A stretch of DNA of 64,000 bases from CAYVAP01 sp964343195 (GTDB lineage: Bacteria > Bacteroidota > Bacteroidia > J057), in NCBI GenBank assembly GCA_964343195.1, contig CAYFIR010000014.1, forward strand, positions 13,539 through 77,538, read 5' to 3'. Shown piece by piece: positions 51,391-60,998 of the stretch; position 1 is the stretch's first letter, and each line of letters opens with the position of its first letter. A program made the position numbers and the translations under genes. The notes beneath the pieces were generated by a model, which did not search any database, was not told where the DNA came from, and saw only the letters and a program-made list of their open reading frames with translations.

Positions 51391-53178
51391 CTATTGAATG
51401 ACCCTCAATTTTACATGGTGATCGGAGTTGTTGGACTGGATTCTCAGAAGATACACCCCCGAAGGAAAATTGCGCAAATCAAGGGAGGAGGTTTGCCGGA
51501 AAGATTGCACCAGCAGGATGCGTCCGGTCAGGTCTGTGACAGAGCAATGGGATACCCCTTCGGTACTTTCCAGTTCCCAGGTATTGTGCCCGGATTTCGT
51601 AACGGTGGGAGCCTTCGGAGAGTCAAGCGACTGTACCCGCACGGTAGAGCAGGTCGTCCCCTTCAACAGGTTTCTTTCGCAGAAGTATCGAATCAGGGTA
51701 TTGGTATGGACACCCTGATAAAGCATCGAGTCCGCCTGTATCATCAGGATGGCCGCATCCGGCAGGGTCATCTGAGGAAAGTTGCTGTATAGTTCCTGAA
51801 AAACCAGTCTATCGGTCACTTCGGCACCAAGTTCCTGCCTGATTTGCATCAGAGTAGCTGCCCAGATTTCTCCATAGACATAGATGCTGGTATTTGAGGG
51901 CGGGTAAAGGCGCTGACTGACGCCCATGCGTCCGTCCCAGTATTCGTTATGGCCATCCCAGTTGAATAGCTCGTACCAGCGCCATATATCTGCATCAAAT
52001 GAATAGCTCGCAGCAAAATAGTCCCCAATTCCCTCATCCAATCCTCTTCGTTCGGTCCCTGAACGGGAGTTGGGAGATGCGGACTCAGATAATGCGTGTC
52101 CATACTCGTGGATGATGACATCTGCATCCTCTCCATCATCCACTCCACCGTCGCCGAACAGCAGATACCCTCCGTTGGGATCAGAAGTGTAACTTGACTG
52201 GTCGCTGTTGGCTTTGCCATGGGCATCTACCCTGATGGGACCATTCTGAAGGTTGACGAATCCCAGTGTCTGGATATAGCGCTGGTAGGAGTCGATGTGA
52301 TAATAGCACATGACTTCTTCAAAGCCCGGATCTGAGCGTTCAAACAAAAAGTCTCCTGTATGGGAAGTCGCAACCGGGATCCGATAGGGGGCCCAGTCCT
52401 GGAGTTGCACGAAAGGACCTTTCAGGAAAAATGTATCATCTTCAAAGGTCAGGTCCCTCAATATGACCGTGTCCATGAGGGCTTCCAGCACTGGGGTATG
52501 CAGGTCATTGCCATCGGTAAATTCGCTGCCATATGCCAGATTGGCACGGGTACAGGGATCGGGGGAAAATACCCTTCCCCTTCCACTGCTATCCTGTGTC
52601 AGGTGGTGATAGGCCGATCGATCTTCCCGGAGGATTTCAGTTCCAGATTGTGCATCCACCCAAATGTCATAGCTGTTAATCCGGGACGACTGGTGTGTCT
52701 CCAGGCGAAATGTAGGGAGTAGCTTTCCACCGTTTACCCGCCACTCCGGAAAGATCCTGATGATATGTGCCCCCAATAGTTCCCCATACGAGATGCGAAG
52801 CAGGCTGGTGTCTACCGAAAAATCCTCGATAATGATACCCTGATGAGGGATACTGGCATCTGAGGATGACCAGATTCGTCCGTCATGCCCCAGATTCACT
52901 TTGATCATTCCGTTTTCAACCGGGATCCCGGCGTGGATCTGTCGGAAGGTGTAGTGAATCCCTCCCGGGCTCTGTATCCTGTGGGTCAGCTCCAGTTCAT
53001 CTGCCTGCGTAATCAGGTGAGGATATTCCCGGAATAGCCACGGAATTAACTGTGGCTCCGTAAGAAATTGGGGGGCAGGGTAGGACTGATGTTGTGAAAG
53101 GGATTGGCCAATGCCTGATGCCGGAGTAAAGATCAGCAGGCAGGTAAAATACAGGAAAAGGTGTCGGGACAAAGTCAT
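51391..53178 (-). CDS. Secreted M36-like metalloprotease with T9SS sorting domain
   Basis: 595 residues. Signal peptide 1-24. N-terminal FTP-like inhibitory propeptide about 70-165 (THRIQSPGGIHYTFRQIHAGIPVENG). Zinc site HEYGH (357-361) with catalytic Glu358 and third ligand Glu382 in LDEGIGDYF, a fungalysin-like spacing. The C-terminal region about 525-595 ends SLDLRNFPSGVYLLRIQSNN...KLRV, a T9SS type A sorting domain. The propeptide keeps the enzyme inactive until export; T9SS carries it to the cell surface or medium. The ATG at 53178 is two bases from the stop of yigZ, so the two are co-transcribed. Confidence 0.9.
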   Translation of the reverse strand: MTLSRHLFLYFTCLLIFTPASGIGQSLSQHQSYPAPQFLTEPQLIPWLFREYPHLITQADELELTHRIQSPGGIHYTFRQIHAGIPVENGMIKVNLGHDGRIWSSSDASIPHQGIIIEDFSVDTSLLRISYGELLGAHIIRIFPEWRVNGGKLLPTFRLETHQSSRINSYDIWVDAQSGTEILREDRSAYHHLTQDSSGRGRVFSPDPCTRANLAYGSEFTDGNDLHTPVLEALMDTVILRDLTFEDDTFFLKGPFVQLQDWAPYRIPVATSHTGDFLFERSDPGFEEVMCYYHIDSYQRYIQTLGFVNLQNGPIRVDAHGKANSDQSSYTSDPNGGYLLFGDGGVDDGEDADVIIHEYGHALSESASPNSRSGTERRGLDEGIGDYFAASYSFDADIWRWYELFNWDGHNEYWDGRMGVSQRLYPPSNTSIYVYGEIWAATLMQIRQELGAEVTDRLVFQELYSNFPQMTLPDAAILMIQADSMLYQGVHTNTLIRYFCERNLLKGTTCSTVRVQSLDSPKAPTVTKSGHNTWELESTEGVSHCSVTDLTGRILLVQSFRQTSSLDLRNFPSGVYLLRIQSNNSDHHVKLRVIQ

Positions 53179-53180
53179 AA

Positions 53181-53786
53181 CTAATCATCTTCAACTACCT
53201 CATAGTAAAGCAGAGAGGCTTCCAGTTGGGCGGATAGGGCAGGGAAGTCCTCCTTGAGTACTGCGAGGGTTTGGACTACGCTATCAGTATATACGGCATT
53301 TTTTTCTTCAATCTCATAGGGGTGTAAGATTCGGCTTACCTCTGATGTTTTGTCGTAAGGAAATTTCAGGGTAAAGGTTACCTGGTCTATCAGTTCTACC
53401 CGTTCCATTTCCTGCAAGGCAAGCAGAGCGGATTCCCCATAAGCTTCAATCAGTCCTCGGACTCCCAGTTTTGTGCCTCCAAAATAACGTACGACACATA
53501 CCCAAACGTTGGTTAGCTGCTCCGCTCTTATGGCATTCAGGATGGGATCTCCGGCACTGTGAGAGGGTTCGCCGTCATCAGTCGCAAAGGTGGTTTCGCC
53601 ACCTTTCCCCAGGCGATAGGCGTAACAGTGGTGACGCGCATCGTGGTATTTCTTTTTTAGTTCAGCCAGGTATGCATCCCCTGTTTGCAGATCTTCACAT
53701 GGATAGGCAAATGCTAAAAATTTCGAGCCTCTATCCTTGAGCAGGCTGCTTCCATCGCTTTCAGGGGCAAAAATTCTATCGTCCAT
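53181..53786 (-). CDS. YigZ/IMPACT family protein
   Basis: 201 residues, standard for YigZ (UPF0029). Family signature HDARHHCYAYRLG, TDDGEPSHSAGDPIL and VVRYFGGTKLGVRGLIEAYGE, followed by a ferredoxin-like C-terminal domain. The IMPACT family is linked to translation control in eukaryotes; the bacterial role is unclear. ATG at 53786. First gene of a two-gene unit with the metalloprotease, probably chance proximity. Confidence 0.92.
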   Translation of the reverse strand: MDDRIFAPESDGSSLLKDRGSKFLAFAYPCEDLQTGDAYLAELKKKYHDARHHCYAYRLGKGGETTFATDDGEPSHSAGDPILNAIRAEQLTNVWVCVVRYFGGTKLGVRGLIEAYGESALLALQEMERVELIDQVTFTLKFPYDKTSEVSRILHPYEIEEKNAVYTDSVVQTLAVLKEDFPALSAQLEASLLYYEVVEDD

Positions 53787-53887
53787 GCACCAATCTATGT
53801 CCTTTTTGCCTAATCCTCCAATTGCCAGGAGTCTCGGAAGGAAATTTCTTTACATGAGGTTTAAGTTGCATTGGCTAACTTGCTCCC

Positions 53888-54991
53888 ATGAGCCGTACTC
53901 GTTGGATAGTTCTGTTGATATCGCTGACAATCCTTGTATTGTTAATATGGTTTGTCGGGGATCTCGTGATATACCTGCTGATCGCGGGACTGATTGCCCT
54001 GATTGGAAGGCCTCTGGTGGACCTGCTTTGCAAGGTGAAGATTAAAAAATGGCAGATGCCTTCTTCTGTGGCTGCCGTGATCTCCATGCTGGTGATTTTT
54101 GGGACTTTTGCCCTCATCTTTACCTTCTTCATACCCAAACTATTTGAGCAAACCCAGCAGTTGGAAAAAATTGATCCACAGGCCATTGAGCAGGGGCTGG
54201 AAGAGCCTATTGCCTATGTGGAAAATTTCGTACGGGAATATCAACTGGCAGATCTGGAGGAGGGGCAGAGCATCGAAGAGGCCTTCCAGGAAACGATCGT
54301 GGAGGTTGCCAGTTCCCTGAATCTATCTAATATTTTCTCTGCCATTGCAGGGATTACAGGCGACCTGTTCATAGGTCTATTCTCCATCCTGTTTATCACC
54401 TTTTTCTTTCTGAAGGAGCCGGACCTTATTCAAAATGTCTTCATGTCCATTACGCCGGATGAGCAAATGGATAAAACCAATAATGCGCTATTTAGCATTC
54501 GGGAGCTGTTGACCAGATATTTTATCGGGCTCCTGCTGGAACTGATACTGGTTGGAGCCCTTTGTGCATTGGGATTCAGCCTCCTTGGCGTAGAAAATGC
54601 GATTGTGATCGGGTTCTTTGCCGGACTTTTTAACGTCATTCCCTACCTGGGGCCGCTGATCGGAGGGACCACTTCTGTTTCCATGGCAGTGTTGGGCGCT
54701 TTGGGTATGGACTTTTACTCGGGAATTATTCCCCTGGCGCTGAAGGTCCTGGTGGTGTTTATCATCGTTCAGCTGCTGGACAATTTCATCTTCCAGCCCA
54801 TGATTTACTCCAACAGTGTGAAAGCTCATCCGCTGGAGATCTTTCTGGTGATTTTGGGGGCTGGGACTCTATTTGGAGTTGGAGGAATGATCCTGGCAAT
54901 TCCCACCTACACGGTGTTCAGGGTAATCGCACGTGAGTTTTTCTCCCAGTTTAAGATCATTCAGTCCATGACCCGGAGCATGGAGGATTAG
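53888..54991 (+). CDS. AI-2E family transporter (PerM-like)
   Basis: 367 residues. About eight membrane helices, two near the N-terminus and the rest after residue 150, with the family's hallmark helices LLLELILVGALCALGFSLLGVENAIVIGFFAGLFNVIPYLGPLIGG and FQPMIYSNSVKAHPLEIFLVILGAGTLFGVGGMILAIP. Family members include the TqsA exporter and PerM; the transported substrate here is unknown, perhaps a small metabolite or sodium/proton. ATG at 53888 directly after a CTAACTTG box variant. Divergent from yigZ. Confidence 0.88.
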   Translation: MSRTRWIVLLISLTILVLLIWFVGDLVIYLLIAGLIALIGRPLVDLLCKVKIKKWQMPSSVAAVISMLVIFGTFALIFTFFIPKLFEQTQQLEKIDPQAIEQGLEEPIAYVENFVREYQLADLEEGQSIEEAFQETIVEVASSLNLSNIFSAIAGITGDLFIGLFSILFITFFFLKEPDLIQNVFMSITPDEQMDKTNNALFSIRELLTRYFIGLLLELILVGALCALGFSLLGVENAIVIGFFAGLFNVIPYLGPLIGGTTSVSMAVLGALGMDFYSGIIPLALKVLVVFIIVQLLDNFIFQPMIYSNSVKAHPLEIFLVILGAGTLFGVGGMILAIPTYTVFRVIAREFFSQFKIIQSMTRSMED

Positions 54992-55018
54992 CCTGCCAGC
55001 CATCACATGCTTCCCCAA

Positions 55019-55738
55019 TTAGCGTAGCCGCTGCCGATAAGAGGCCAGGAATTCCTGGCTGTCATGATAAATTTCTGCGTTTCCTTCACTCAGCTCGATC
55101 ACTTTGCCGGGATAATCATGGATAAGGCTGTATTCATGTGTAGCCATGATGACCGAGGTGCCGCTGTAGTTGATTTTCTGGATAATGTCCATGATGTCAG
55201 CTGCTGCATGCGGGTCAAGGTTGCCGGTAGGCTCATCGGCGATAACCACTGCTGGATGGTTGATCAGGGCTCGTGCGATGGCTACACGCTGCTGCTCGCC
55301 TCCGGAGAGCTGATGGGGCATGGCCTTGCTTTTGCCCGTCATCCCTACCTGGAACAGGAGTTCATTGGTGCGCTGTTTGATCTGGCTACGTCTGCGGTTG
55401 CCTGAGGCCTGCATGGCAAACTGAATGTTTTGCGAGACGGTACGATCGGGCAGGAGCTGATAGTCCTGGAAAACTATTCCCAGTCGTCGACGCAGGTGGG
55501 GAACCTGTTTCTTGTCAAGGCGGGTTACGTCGTAGTTGTCCACTCTGATGGAGCCACTCTGGGGCTTTTGGTCTGCGTATAGGAGCCGTAAAAGAGTGGA
55601 CTTGCCGGATCCGCTACGTCCCACCAAATAGAAAAAATCTCCCTGCCGGATTTGCAGGTTAATCCCATTCAGGATGTCGCGACCCCCCAGCGACACCAGG
55701 ACTTTTTTGAGCTCAATGATGACTGGTTGATGGGACAT
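55019..55738 (-). CDS. ftsE: Cell-division ABC ATP-binding protein FtsE
   Basis: 239 residues. ABC ATPase with Walker A GRSGSGKST, signature LSGGEQQRVAIARAL, Walker B VVIADEPTGNLDP, and H-loop THEYSLI. VFQDYQLLPDRTVSQN is close to FtsE. In E. coli FtsE works with the membrane protein FtsX to activate septal hydrolases; ftsX is not adjacent here. Other MacB-type lipid or lipoprotein exporters are similar, so the symbol is likely but not certain. ATG at 55738. Confidence 0.82.
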   Translation of the reverse strand: MSHQPVIIELKKVLVSLGGRDILNGINLQIRQGDFFYLVGRSGSGKSTLLRLLYADQKPQSGSIRVDNYDVTRLDKKQVPHLRRRLGIVFQDYQLLPDRTVSQNIQFAMQASGNRRRSQIKQRTNELLFQVGMTGKSKAMPHQLSGGEQQRVAIARALINHPAVVIADEPTGNLDPHAAADIMDIIQKINYSGTSVIMATHEYSLIHDYPGKVIELSEGNAEIYHDSQEFLASYRQRLR

Positions 55739-55793
55739 GTGAAATGATTTGTTGGAGTGGGTAGAAATGCGGCGGGAAAACAGCAGGAATTAA

Positions 55794-56012
55794 TTACTCC
55801 AGGTCAACCCTGAGCAACTTCCCATAGTCCTCTATTCCTTCTATCGCTACCTGCAATTGGTCTGCCATTCGCTCGTCATTCACGACCTTCAGGAGTCTCT
55901 CCTTTCGTCCAGGCCTGAAGTACCCAACCAGGGTCATGCTTTCATCCCGGACCTGTATGTAGTCCGGAATTTTTGCTTTTCCCTTTACTTTCATGAGATA
56001 ATAGGTAGGCAT
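55794..56012 (-). CDS. Small conserved-looking protein
   Basis: 72 residues, no signal or membrane segment: a beta/alpha pattern (TYYLMKVKGKAKIPDYIQVRD, YFRPGRKERLLKVVNDERMADQLQVAIEGIEDYGKLLRVDLE). It starts 4 bases after the stop of the upstream MORN-like lipoprotein gene, consistent with translational coupling. I do not recognise it; the good coding pattern and tight spacing argue that it is real. ATG at 56012. Confidence 0.65.
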   Translation of the reverse strand: MPTYYLMKVKGKAKIPDYIQVRDESMTLVGYFRPGRKERLLKVVNDERMADQLQVAIEGIEDYGKLLRVDLE

Positions 56013-56016
56013 AGGA

Positions 56017-56883
56017 TTAAAACTCGTCTGTGCTTAGGGGGCGATTGCCAATCTGAACGGTATCAGGCTTCATGTAAATGTAGTGCCTTTCGCCAGAAAT
56101 CCAGAACCCGGCTTTGTTTTCCTGGTAGTGGTGTTCCATTCTGGAAGCCATGTCGTGCTCCATATTGGTACCGTTTCGCCACCTTTTTTGGAATTTGACA
56201 GCCCCGGTAGAAGTGTAGTAGGAAACCGGTCCAGTAACCTTGCCGGCCTTGGCCCGACCACTCACATAGGGCTTTCCGTTGGGACGATAAATCCTGAAGT
56301 TTCCCTCCATATTCCCCTGGGCAAAATTGATTTCGGCCTTGAGTGCTCCATCTTCATAAAAGTATGTCCACATACCGCTGCGCTGTCCTGCAACAAAACT
56401 TCCCAGCAAGACAGTATCTCCACCAGGTGTGTAGTGGACATACGGGCCTTCCAGTTCGCCGTGGGTATAGGTCCTGGAAGTGTGAGGTGCTGAGGGAGTT
56501 TCATAGTACAGAATGTCTGCTCCGTTTCGTTCGCCATTCTCGTATTCCTGGGTCCGTTTCAGGCGACCATTTTCCAGATATTCCAGCGCAGTGCCATGTC
56601 GTTTCCCATTCTGCATGGGAATAGCTTTCAGAACCTCCCCGGTGTTAGAAAAATAGTACCGTGTGGTATCTACTTCGACTCCATCTTCAAACTGTTTGGT
56701 AATCCATAGGTCACCTGCGCGGTTGTACTCGCGGTATTCACCATGGAAAATGCCTCTTTTGCAGGGTACCTCATACTCCAGACTTCCATCAGAGAATTTT
56801 TTGGTACACTGAGTGAGCCTGGGCTCACAGGCTGAAGTAATCCATAGCAATCCGAGCATGGATAAGCCAAGCCATCGATTCAT
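56017..56883 (-). CDS. Lipoprotein with MORN_2/YwqK-type repeats
   Basis: 288 residues. Signal peptide ending ITSAC. Six or more two-stranded repeats such as GEYREYNRAGDLWITKQFEDG, GTALEYLENGRLKRTQEYENGERNG, GMWTYFYEDGALKAEINFAQGNMEG. Databases often call this group a YwqK-type toxin-antitoxin antitoxin, but no toxin is adjacent and the name is not well supported for lipoproteins of this kind. It probably binds a partner at the membrane. A 72-residue gene follows 4 bases later. ATG at 56883. Confidence 0.78.
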   Translation of the reverse strand: MNRWLGLSMLGLLWITSACEPRLTQCTKKFSDGSLEYEVPCKRGIFHGEYREYNRAGDLWITKQFEDGVEVDTTRYYFSNTGEVLKAIPMQNGKRHGTALEYLENGRLKRTQEYENGERNGADILYYETPSAPHTSRTYTHGELEGPYVHYTPGGDTVLLGSFVAGQRSGMWTYFYEDGALKAEINFAQGNMEGNFRIYRPNGKPYVSGRAKAGKVTGPVSYYTSTGAVKFQKRWRNGTNMEHDMASRMEHHYQENKAGFWISGERHYIYMKPDTVQIGNRPLSTDEF

Positions 56884-57013
56884 AGCGGGGAGTTCAGGAT
56901 TCTGAGTTGGACGGAGAGTACAGACTGAGTGCGGCTCTTGGTCAAGGAGGGGCTTACATACCTTTCAGGTACTCATCCCTCCCGGGCTCATCTGCTGCAC
57001 ACGTTGATAAAGG

Positions 57014-57733
57014 TTATGAAAAATTGCCGCTGGGCGAAGAGGTGCGTGCCTTGGGCTCCTGATAATCATCATAATTGGCGGGGAGCACGATGGAGAAAAG
57101 CAGGTAGATAAAAATCGGCATTCCTCCCCCAATGAACAAGGCGGCAATAAATGCGAACCGGATCAGCGCGGCAGAAATACCCAGATACTCTGCTACGCCA
57201 CCAGCTACACCGGAAAATACCCGGTTAGTGCGGGAACGACGAAGGGATTTTCGTTCGTTGGTCCGGCGGTAGGTACGGGTGCGGCGATATTCGGTTCTGC
57301 CGAAGGCGGCATCGCGGGTCCGTGGGCGCTCTTTGGTGGTATTTTGCTCGCGTCGCGTTTCACGCTCACGGGTTGCGCCCGCAGGTTGCGGACGAGTCTT
57401 GCGATAAACGTTAAGGGCGGGGAAGTTGAGCTCTTTTTGGCGAAATACCAGGCTCAGGGTCTTGAACATGCCATATCCCAGGGCACCGAAGCCGATGGCT
57501 GGCAGGGCAAATGTCAAAAACTCCACCAGTCCAGATCCTCCGCCAATAAAACTGGTAACCAGTAAGCCAACTCCCGCAGCCAGCGCCATTAAGCCCGCAG
57601 ACCCAATTTTGCCGTTCTGATCTTTTTCTTCTTCCTCTTCCCGCTCGCGGATTTTTTCTATATCGTCATACATGAGAGAAGTGTCAAACTCCTCTGCTAT
57701 GCTGCTCTTTCGTCTATATCTTTCTTGGGCCAT
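57014..57733 (-). CDS. PspC-domain membrane protein
   Basis: 239 residues. N-terminal acidic helix (DDIEKIREREEEEEKDQ), two membrane helices about 45-63 and 67-92, a basic Arg-rich linker (about 107-165), then a C-terminal PspC domain (RVFSGVAGGVAEYLGISAALIRFAFIAALFIGGGMPIFIYLLFSIVLP). PspC is part of the phage-shock envelope stress response in other bacteria; stand-alone PspC proteins in Bacteroidota likely sense or bind membrane stress. No pspA lies nearby. ATG at 57733. Confidence 0.85.
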   Translation of the reverse strand: MAQERYRRKSSIAEEFDTSLMYDDIEKIREREEEEEKDQNGKIGSAGLMALAAGVGLLVTSFIGGGSGLVEFLTFALPAIGFGALGYGMFKTLSLVFRQKELNFPALNVYRKTRPQPAGATRERETRREQNTTKERPRTRDAAFGRTEYRRTRTYRRTNERKSLRRSRTNRVFSGVAGGVAEYLGISAALIRFAFIAALFIGGGMPIFIYLLFSIVLPANYDDYQEPKARTSSPSGNFS

Positions 57734-57813
57734 ATTGATTAGCTGCTACTCAATTGGGGCAAAAACTGCCCTAGCTTGATGTACGTTGAAATTTCGATAA
57801 GTTTTCATCAAAA

Positions 57814-59391
57814 TCAAAGCTCCAGCATCTGGTGCTCAAAACATATCGGGTCACAGGTCTGATAGACCTTGTCCAAAAACTCTTTTGGTGAGATCATGGT
57901 CGCCACTGTAGCCAAACTCCATACTCGCTCCTGAACCTGACCGTCAGGTTGTATCTGCAACTTGAGTGCCTCAATTTCAGCAAAAGGTTCCCGGTTTTCA
58001 TTGCGAATAATGCGGTGGATCTTTTTTCGCATATTTTCCAGGTAGTTGTTGTTCTTGGTTCTCAAGGCATCAGAAGATCTCGACAGGGTGGTGCTCACCT
58101 CGCTTTCGATGTATCGGGTCAGTTCTGAGACGCGGTCCAGAATCTGTTTTTCCAGGCGATCAAATTCTTCACTATCCCAGATGTTGGGAACATATTTCTT
58201 GTTCAGTTCAGGCAGGGGTTTTCTGACTTCTTTCGGAGAAAATCCCAGCTTTTCCCATTGAGTTTTCCAAGCCATGGGTATGACCGTAGCAGAAAATCGC
58301 GGCAGGACCGCTGGGAAGTTCACGTCAAAATGTTCAAATACCCCTTTTAATTGCATCCAGTAGCTGATTTCGCCCCAACCGCCGAAGTAAGCCAGATTTG
58401 GTAGGATCATTTCCTGGTAAAGTGGCCTGAGGGTCACGTTTGGGCTAAATCGATCCGGATGGGATTCTATTTCATGACGCATTTCCTCCGCCGAATATTT
58501 TTCATGTCTTCCCTGCACCCTAAAATGATCCCCTTCGGCCAATATCCTGTCCCGTCCAATCTCATCGGTCCAGAAAAGGTTCACCTCTCGCGGATTCACC
58601 TGGGAAGAGTATCCGGCCTTTTTTAACTGAATGGAAGTTTCGGAGACTTTGGCCTTGGCGACGTGGTTGTCTATCTCCTCAATCATAACGGAGGTGAATT
58701 TTTGCTTAAATCTTACGTCGTCAGCATCAAGAATTAACAGCCCAAAATCCTTGAAAAGTTCATGGAAAAACAATCGGGTAGCCTGAGCCAGAGAGGTGCC
58801 AGGCTGATAGGCAGCGTTGAGGGGTTCGGGTAGATCTGTTGGCCAGAATTGGCGGATGCTGTCCTCCAGTATGTGTGCCCCTACTTTGGTATGAAAACTG
58901 CCCGGGTAGGTGATTTTTTGACCATAGTCCTGGTAGTAATGGTTGATTTCTTCGTAGTCATGGTCCTCTGTATGGATCCAGAATACCGGAACTACCGGTG
59001 TTTCCGGATGCTGAAGGCTAAGTTGTTCAGCCAGCCGGATGGTACTCATCACCTTGTAGATGGTAAACAGCGGCCCACCAAACAGGACCAACTGGTGACC
59101 CGTGGTAACTGTAAAAGACTGACTGTTTTCCAGCTTTTGCAGGTTTCGTTCCACTTTTTCTCCGAGTTCCATTCCTTGGTATTGCTCTCGAATAACCCTC
59201 GCAAGTAGCTGCCGGTCAGTATTTTCCCTGGATTTGTCGGCGATAATCTGTTGGAAGTCAAGAGACTTGATGGGGTACTTGTAAAAGGGACGTAGTGTGT
59301 CGCTACCTGCGAGGTAGTCTGCTGGGATTTTTCGGGTAATAGTGCTCAAGGATTGGAGGCTTTGAGGGAGGAGTAGAGGAGAATCAATCAT
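57814..59391 (-). CDS. bshC: Putative cysteine ligase BshC (bacillithiol synthesis)
   Basis: 525 residues, the usual BshC length. Adds cysteine to GlcN-malate in bacillithiol synthesis. Family segments: SFTVTTGHQLVLFGGPLFTIYK, VPVFWIHTEDHDYEEINH, NLFWTDEIGRDRIL, RPLYQEMILPNLAYFGGWGEISYWMQLK and a coiled-coil region (ELNKKYV...RLEKQILDRV). Start set at the ATG at 59391; the TTG at 59406 lies in the promoter box region. The presence of bshC indicates that the organism's low-molecular-weight thiol is bacillithiol. bshA and bshB are not in the window. Confidence 0.93.
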   Translation of the reverse strand: MIDSPLLLPQSLQSLSTITRKIPADYLAGSDTLRPFYKYPIKSLDFQQIIADKSRENTDRQLLARVIREQYQGMELGEKVERNLQKLENSQSFTVTTGHQLVLFGGPLFTIYKVMSTIRLAEQLSLQHPETPVVPVFWIHTEDHDYEEINHYYQDYGQKITYPGSFHTKVGAHILEDSIRQFWPTDLPEPLNAAYQPGTSLAQATRLFFHELFKDFGLLILDADDVRFKQKFTSVMIEEIDNHVAKAKVSETSIQLKKAGYSSQVNPREVNLFWTDEIGRDRILAEGDHFRVQGRHEKYSAEEMRHEIESHPDRFSPNVTLRPLYQEMILPNLAYFGGWGEISYWMQLKGVFEHFDVNFPAVLPRFSATVIPMAWKTQWEKLGFSPKEVRKPLPELNKKYVPNIWDSEEFDRLEKQILDRVSELTRYIESEVSTTLSRSSDALRTKNNNYLENMRKKIHRIIRNENREPFAEIEALKLQIQPDGQVQERVWSLATVATMISPKEFLDKVYQTCDPICFEHQMLEL

Positions 59392-59403
59392 TTTCCATGT
59401 GGA

Positions 59404-59411
59404 CAAATGTA
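59404..59411 (-). promoter_or_regulatory. bshC -7 box TACATTTG
   Basis: Perfect TAnnTTTG on the minus strand (59411-59404), with a TTTG about 21 bases upstream. It ends 12 bases before the ATG at 59391, so the leader would be only a few bases long. Confidence 0.55.
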
Positions 59412-59623
59412 CTCAGGCTAATGTTACAACTTCAAATTTGTGATTTTGGTTCTACGCAGAGCTAAATCATGGGTTGTGAGTCTTCCAATTGCTAAAAGTC
59501 CTGATCGGGGAAAATTTTGTTTTAAAGCAAAAAAACCTTCAAGGTTACAAGAGGTTTGTTTCTCTGAAGCTTAACAACGAGTTTTGCATCACGCATTATA
59601 TTAATTAAAGAAATCTCTTTTAA

Positions 59624-60940
59624 ATGGCAGAAGCAACGACCAAGTATCTCCCCTATAAAGTCAAGGACATCTCACTGGCTGCGTGGGGACGTAAGGAAAT
59701 TCAGCTGGCGGAAGCTGAGATGCCAGGGCTTATGGCTTTGCGTGAGCGTTATGCAGAGGAGCAGCCTCTGAAAGGTGCACGTATCGCTGGCTGTCTGCAT
59801 ATGACTGTTCAAACAGCAGTTCTCATTGAAACGCTCATCGCTCTGGGTGCTGAAGTTACCTGGTCCTCCTGTAACATATTCTCTACCCAGGACCATGCTG
59901 CGGCAGCCATTGCAGATGCAGGTATCGCTGTTTATGCCTGGAAGGGCATGAACGAGGAAGAGTTTGACTGGGCCATTGAGCAGACGCTGTTCTTTGGTGA
60001 AGATCGTCAGCCTCTCAACATGATCCTCGACGATGGAGGTGACCTGACCAATATGGTGCTGGATCGCTATCCTCAACTGGTTGAGGGCATCAATGGACTG
60101 AGTGAGGAAACCACCACCGGAGTTCACCGTCTTTATGAGCGCATGCGCAAGGGTACCCTGCCCATGCCCGCTATCAATGTGAATGACTCCGTTACCAAGT
60201 CCAAGTTTGACAACAAGTATGGTTGTAAGGAGTCTCTGGTAGACGCCATTCGCCGTGCCACCGACATCATGATGGCTGGTAAGGTCGCTGTAGTCGCTGG
60301 TTATGGTGATGTAGGAAAAGGCTCTGCTGCCTCTCTGCGCGGTGCTGGATGCCGTGTGATGGTTACCGAGATCGACCCCATCTGTGCCCTTCAGGCTGCT
60401 ATGGACGGTTTTGAGGTAGTATCCATGAAGAATGCCATCCCTCGTGCAGACATCGTGGTAACTGCTACTGGTAACAAGGACATCATCACGGGTGAGCACT
60501 TCAAGCAGATGCGCGACAAGACCATCGTATGTAACATTGGCCACTTTGACAACGAGATCGCTGTTGCTTGGCTGAATGACAACTACGGTGATACCAAAGT
60601 TATCATCAAGCCTCAGGTGGATATGTATACCATCGACGGCAAGGATATCATCCTGCTGGCTGAAGGCCGTCTGGTGAACCTGGGTTGTGCTACTGGACAC
60701 CCATCTTTCGTTATGTCCAACTCTTTCACCAACCAGACGCTGGCCCAGATCGAGCTGTGGAACCACCGCGACAACTACGAAAATCAGGTTTACACCCTTC
60801 CCAAGCACCTGGATGAGGAGGTAGCTCGTCTGCACCTCGAGAAGATCGGTGCAGAACTGGAAGTGATGAGCGATGAGCAGGCCGAGTACATCGGCGTTGA
60901 AAAGCAAGGCCCTTACAAGCCTGAGCATTATCGCTACTAA
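59624..60940 (+). CDS. ahcY: Adenosylhomocysteinase
   Basis: 438 residues. Hydrolyses S-adenosylhomocysteine to adenosine and homocysteine, recycling the product of methyl transfer. Motifs: MTVQTAVLIETLIALGAEV, SCNIFSTQDHAAAAI, NAD site VVAGYGDVGKGSAASL, DKTIVCNIGHFDNEI, TGHPSFVMSNSFTNQTLAQIELW and the conserved C-terminal KQGPYKPEHYRY. ATG at 59624. Divergent from bshC. No riboswitch was recognised upstream. A perfect terminator hairpin follows. Confidence 0.97.
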   Translation: MAEATTKYLPYKVKDISLAAWGRKEIQLAEAEMPGLMALRERYAEEQPLKGARIAGCLHMTVQTAVLIETLIALGAEVTWSSCNIFSTQDHAAAAIADAGIAVYAWKGMNEEEFDWAIEQTLFFGEDRQPLNMILDDGGDLTNMVLDRYPQLVEGINGLSEETTTGVHRLYERMRKGTLPMPAINVNDSVTKSKFDNKYGCKESLVDAIRRATDIMMAGKVAVVAGYGDVGKGSAASLRGAGCRVMVTEIDPICALQAAMDGFEVVSMKNAIPRADIVVTATGNKDIITGEHFKQMRDKTIVCNIGHFDNEIAVAWLNDNYGDTKVIIKPQVDMYTIDGKDIILLAEGRLVNLGCATGHPSFVMSNSFTNQTLAQIELWNHRDNYENQVYTLPKHLDEEVARLHLEKIGAELEVMSDEQAEYIGVEKQGPYKPEHYRY

Positions 60941-60966
60941 TTCCCCAAGGGGATTAAATGATAAAA

Positions 60967-60998
60967 GAAGCCCACTCTCAATTTTGAGAGTGGGCTTC
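60967..60998 (+). terminator. Terminator hairpin after ahcY
   Basis: GAAGCCCACTCTCAA and TTGAGAGTGGGCTTC form a perfect 15-bp stem with a two-base loop, followed by TTGC. A-rich sequence precedes it, so it may act in both directions. Confidence 0.8.

Noticed and set aside
56017..56883. YwqK-type antitoxin of a toxin-antitoxin pair
   Set aside because: No toxin gene adjacent; the protein is a lipoprotein with MORN_2 repeats.
59412..59623. SAH or SAM riboswitch before ahcY
   Set aside because: No conserved core or matching stems found by eye; a covariance search would decide.
59672..60928. 418-residue open frame antisense to ahcY
   Set aside because: It mirrors the codon bias of ahcY, has no start signal or family features, and lies wholly inside a certain gene.
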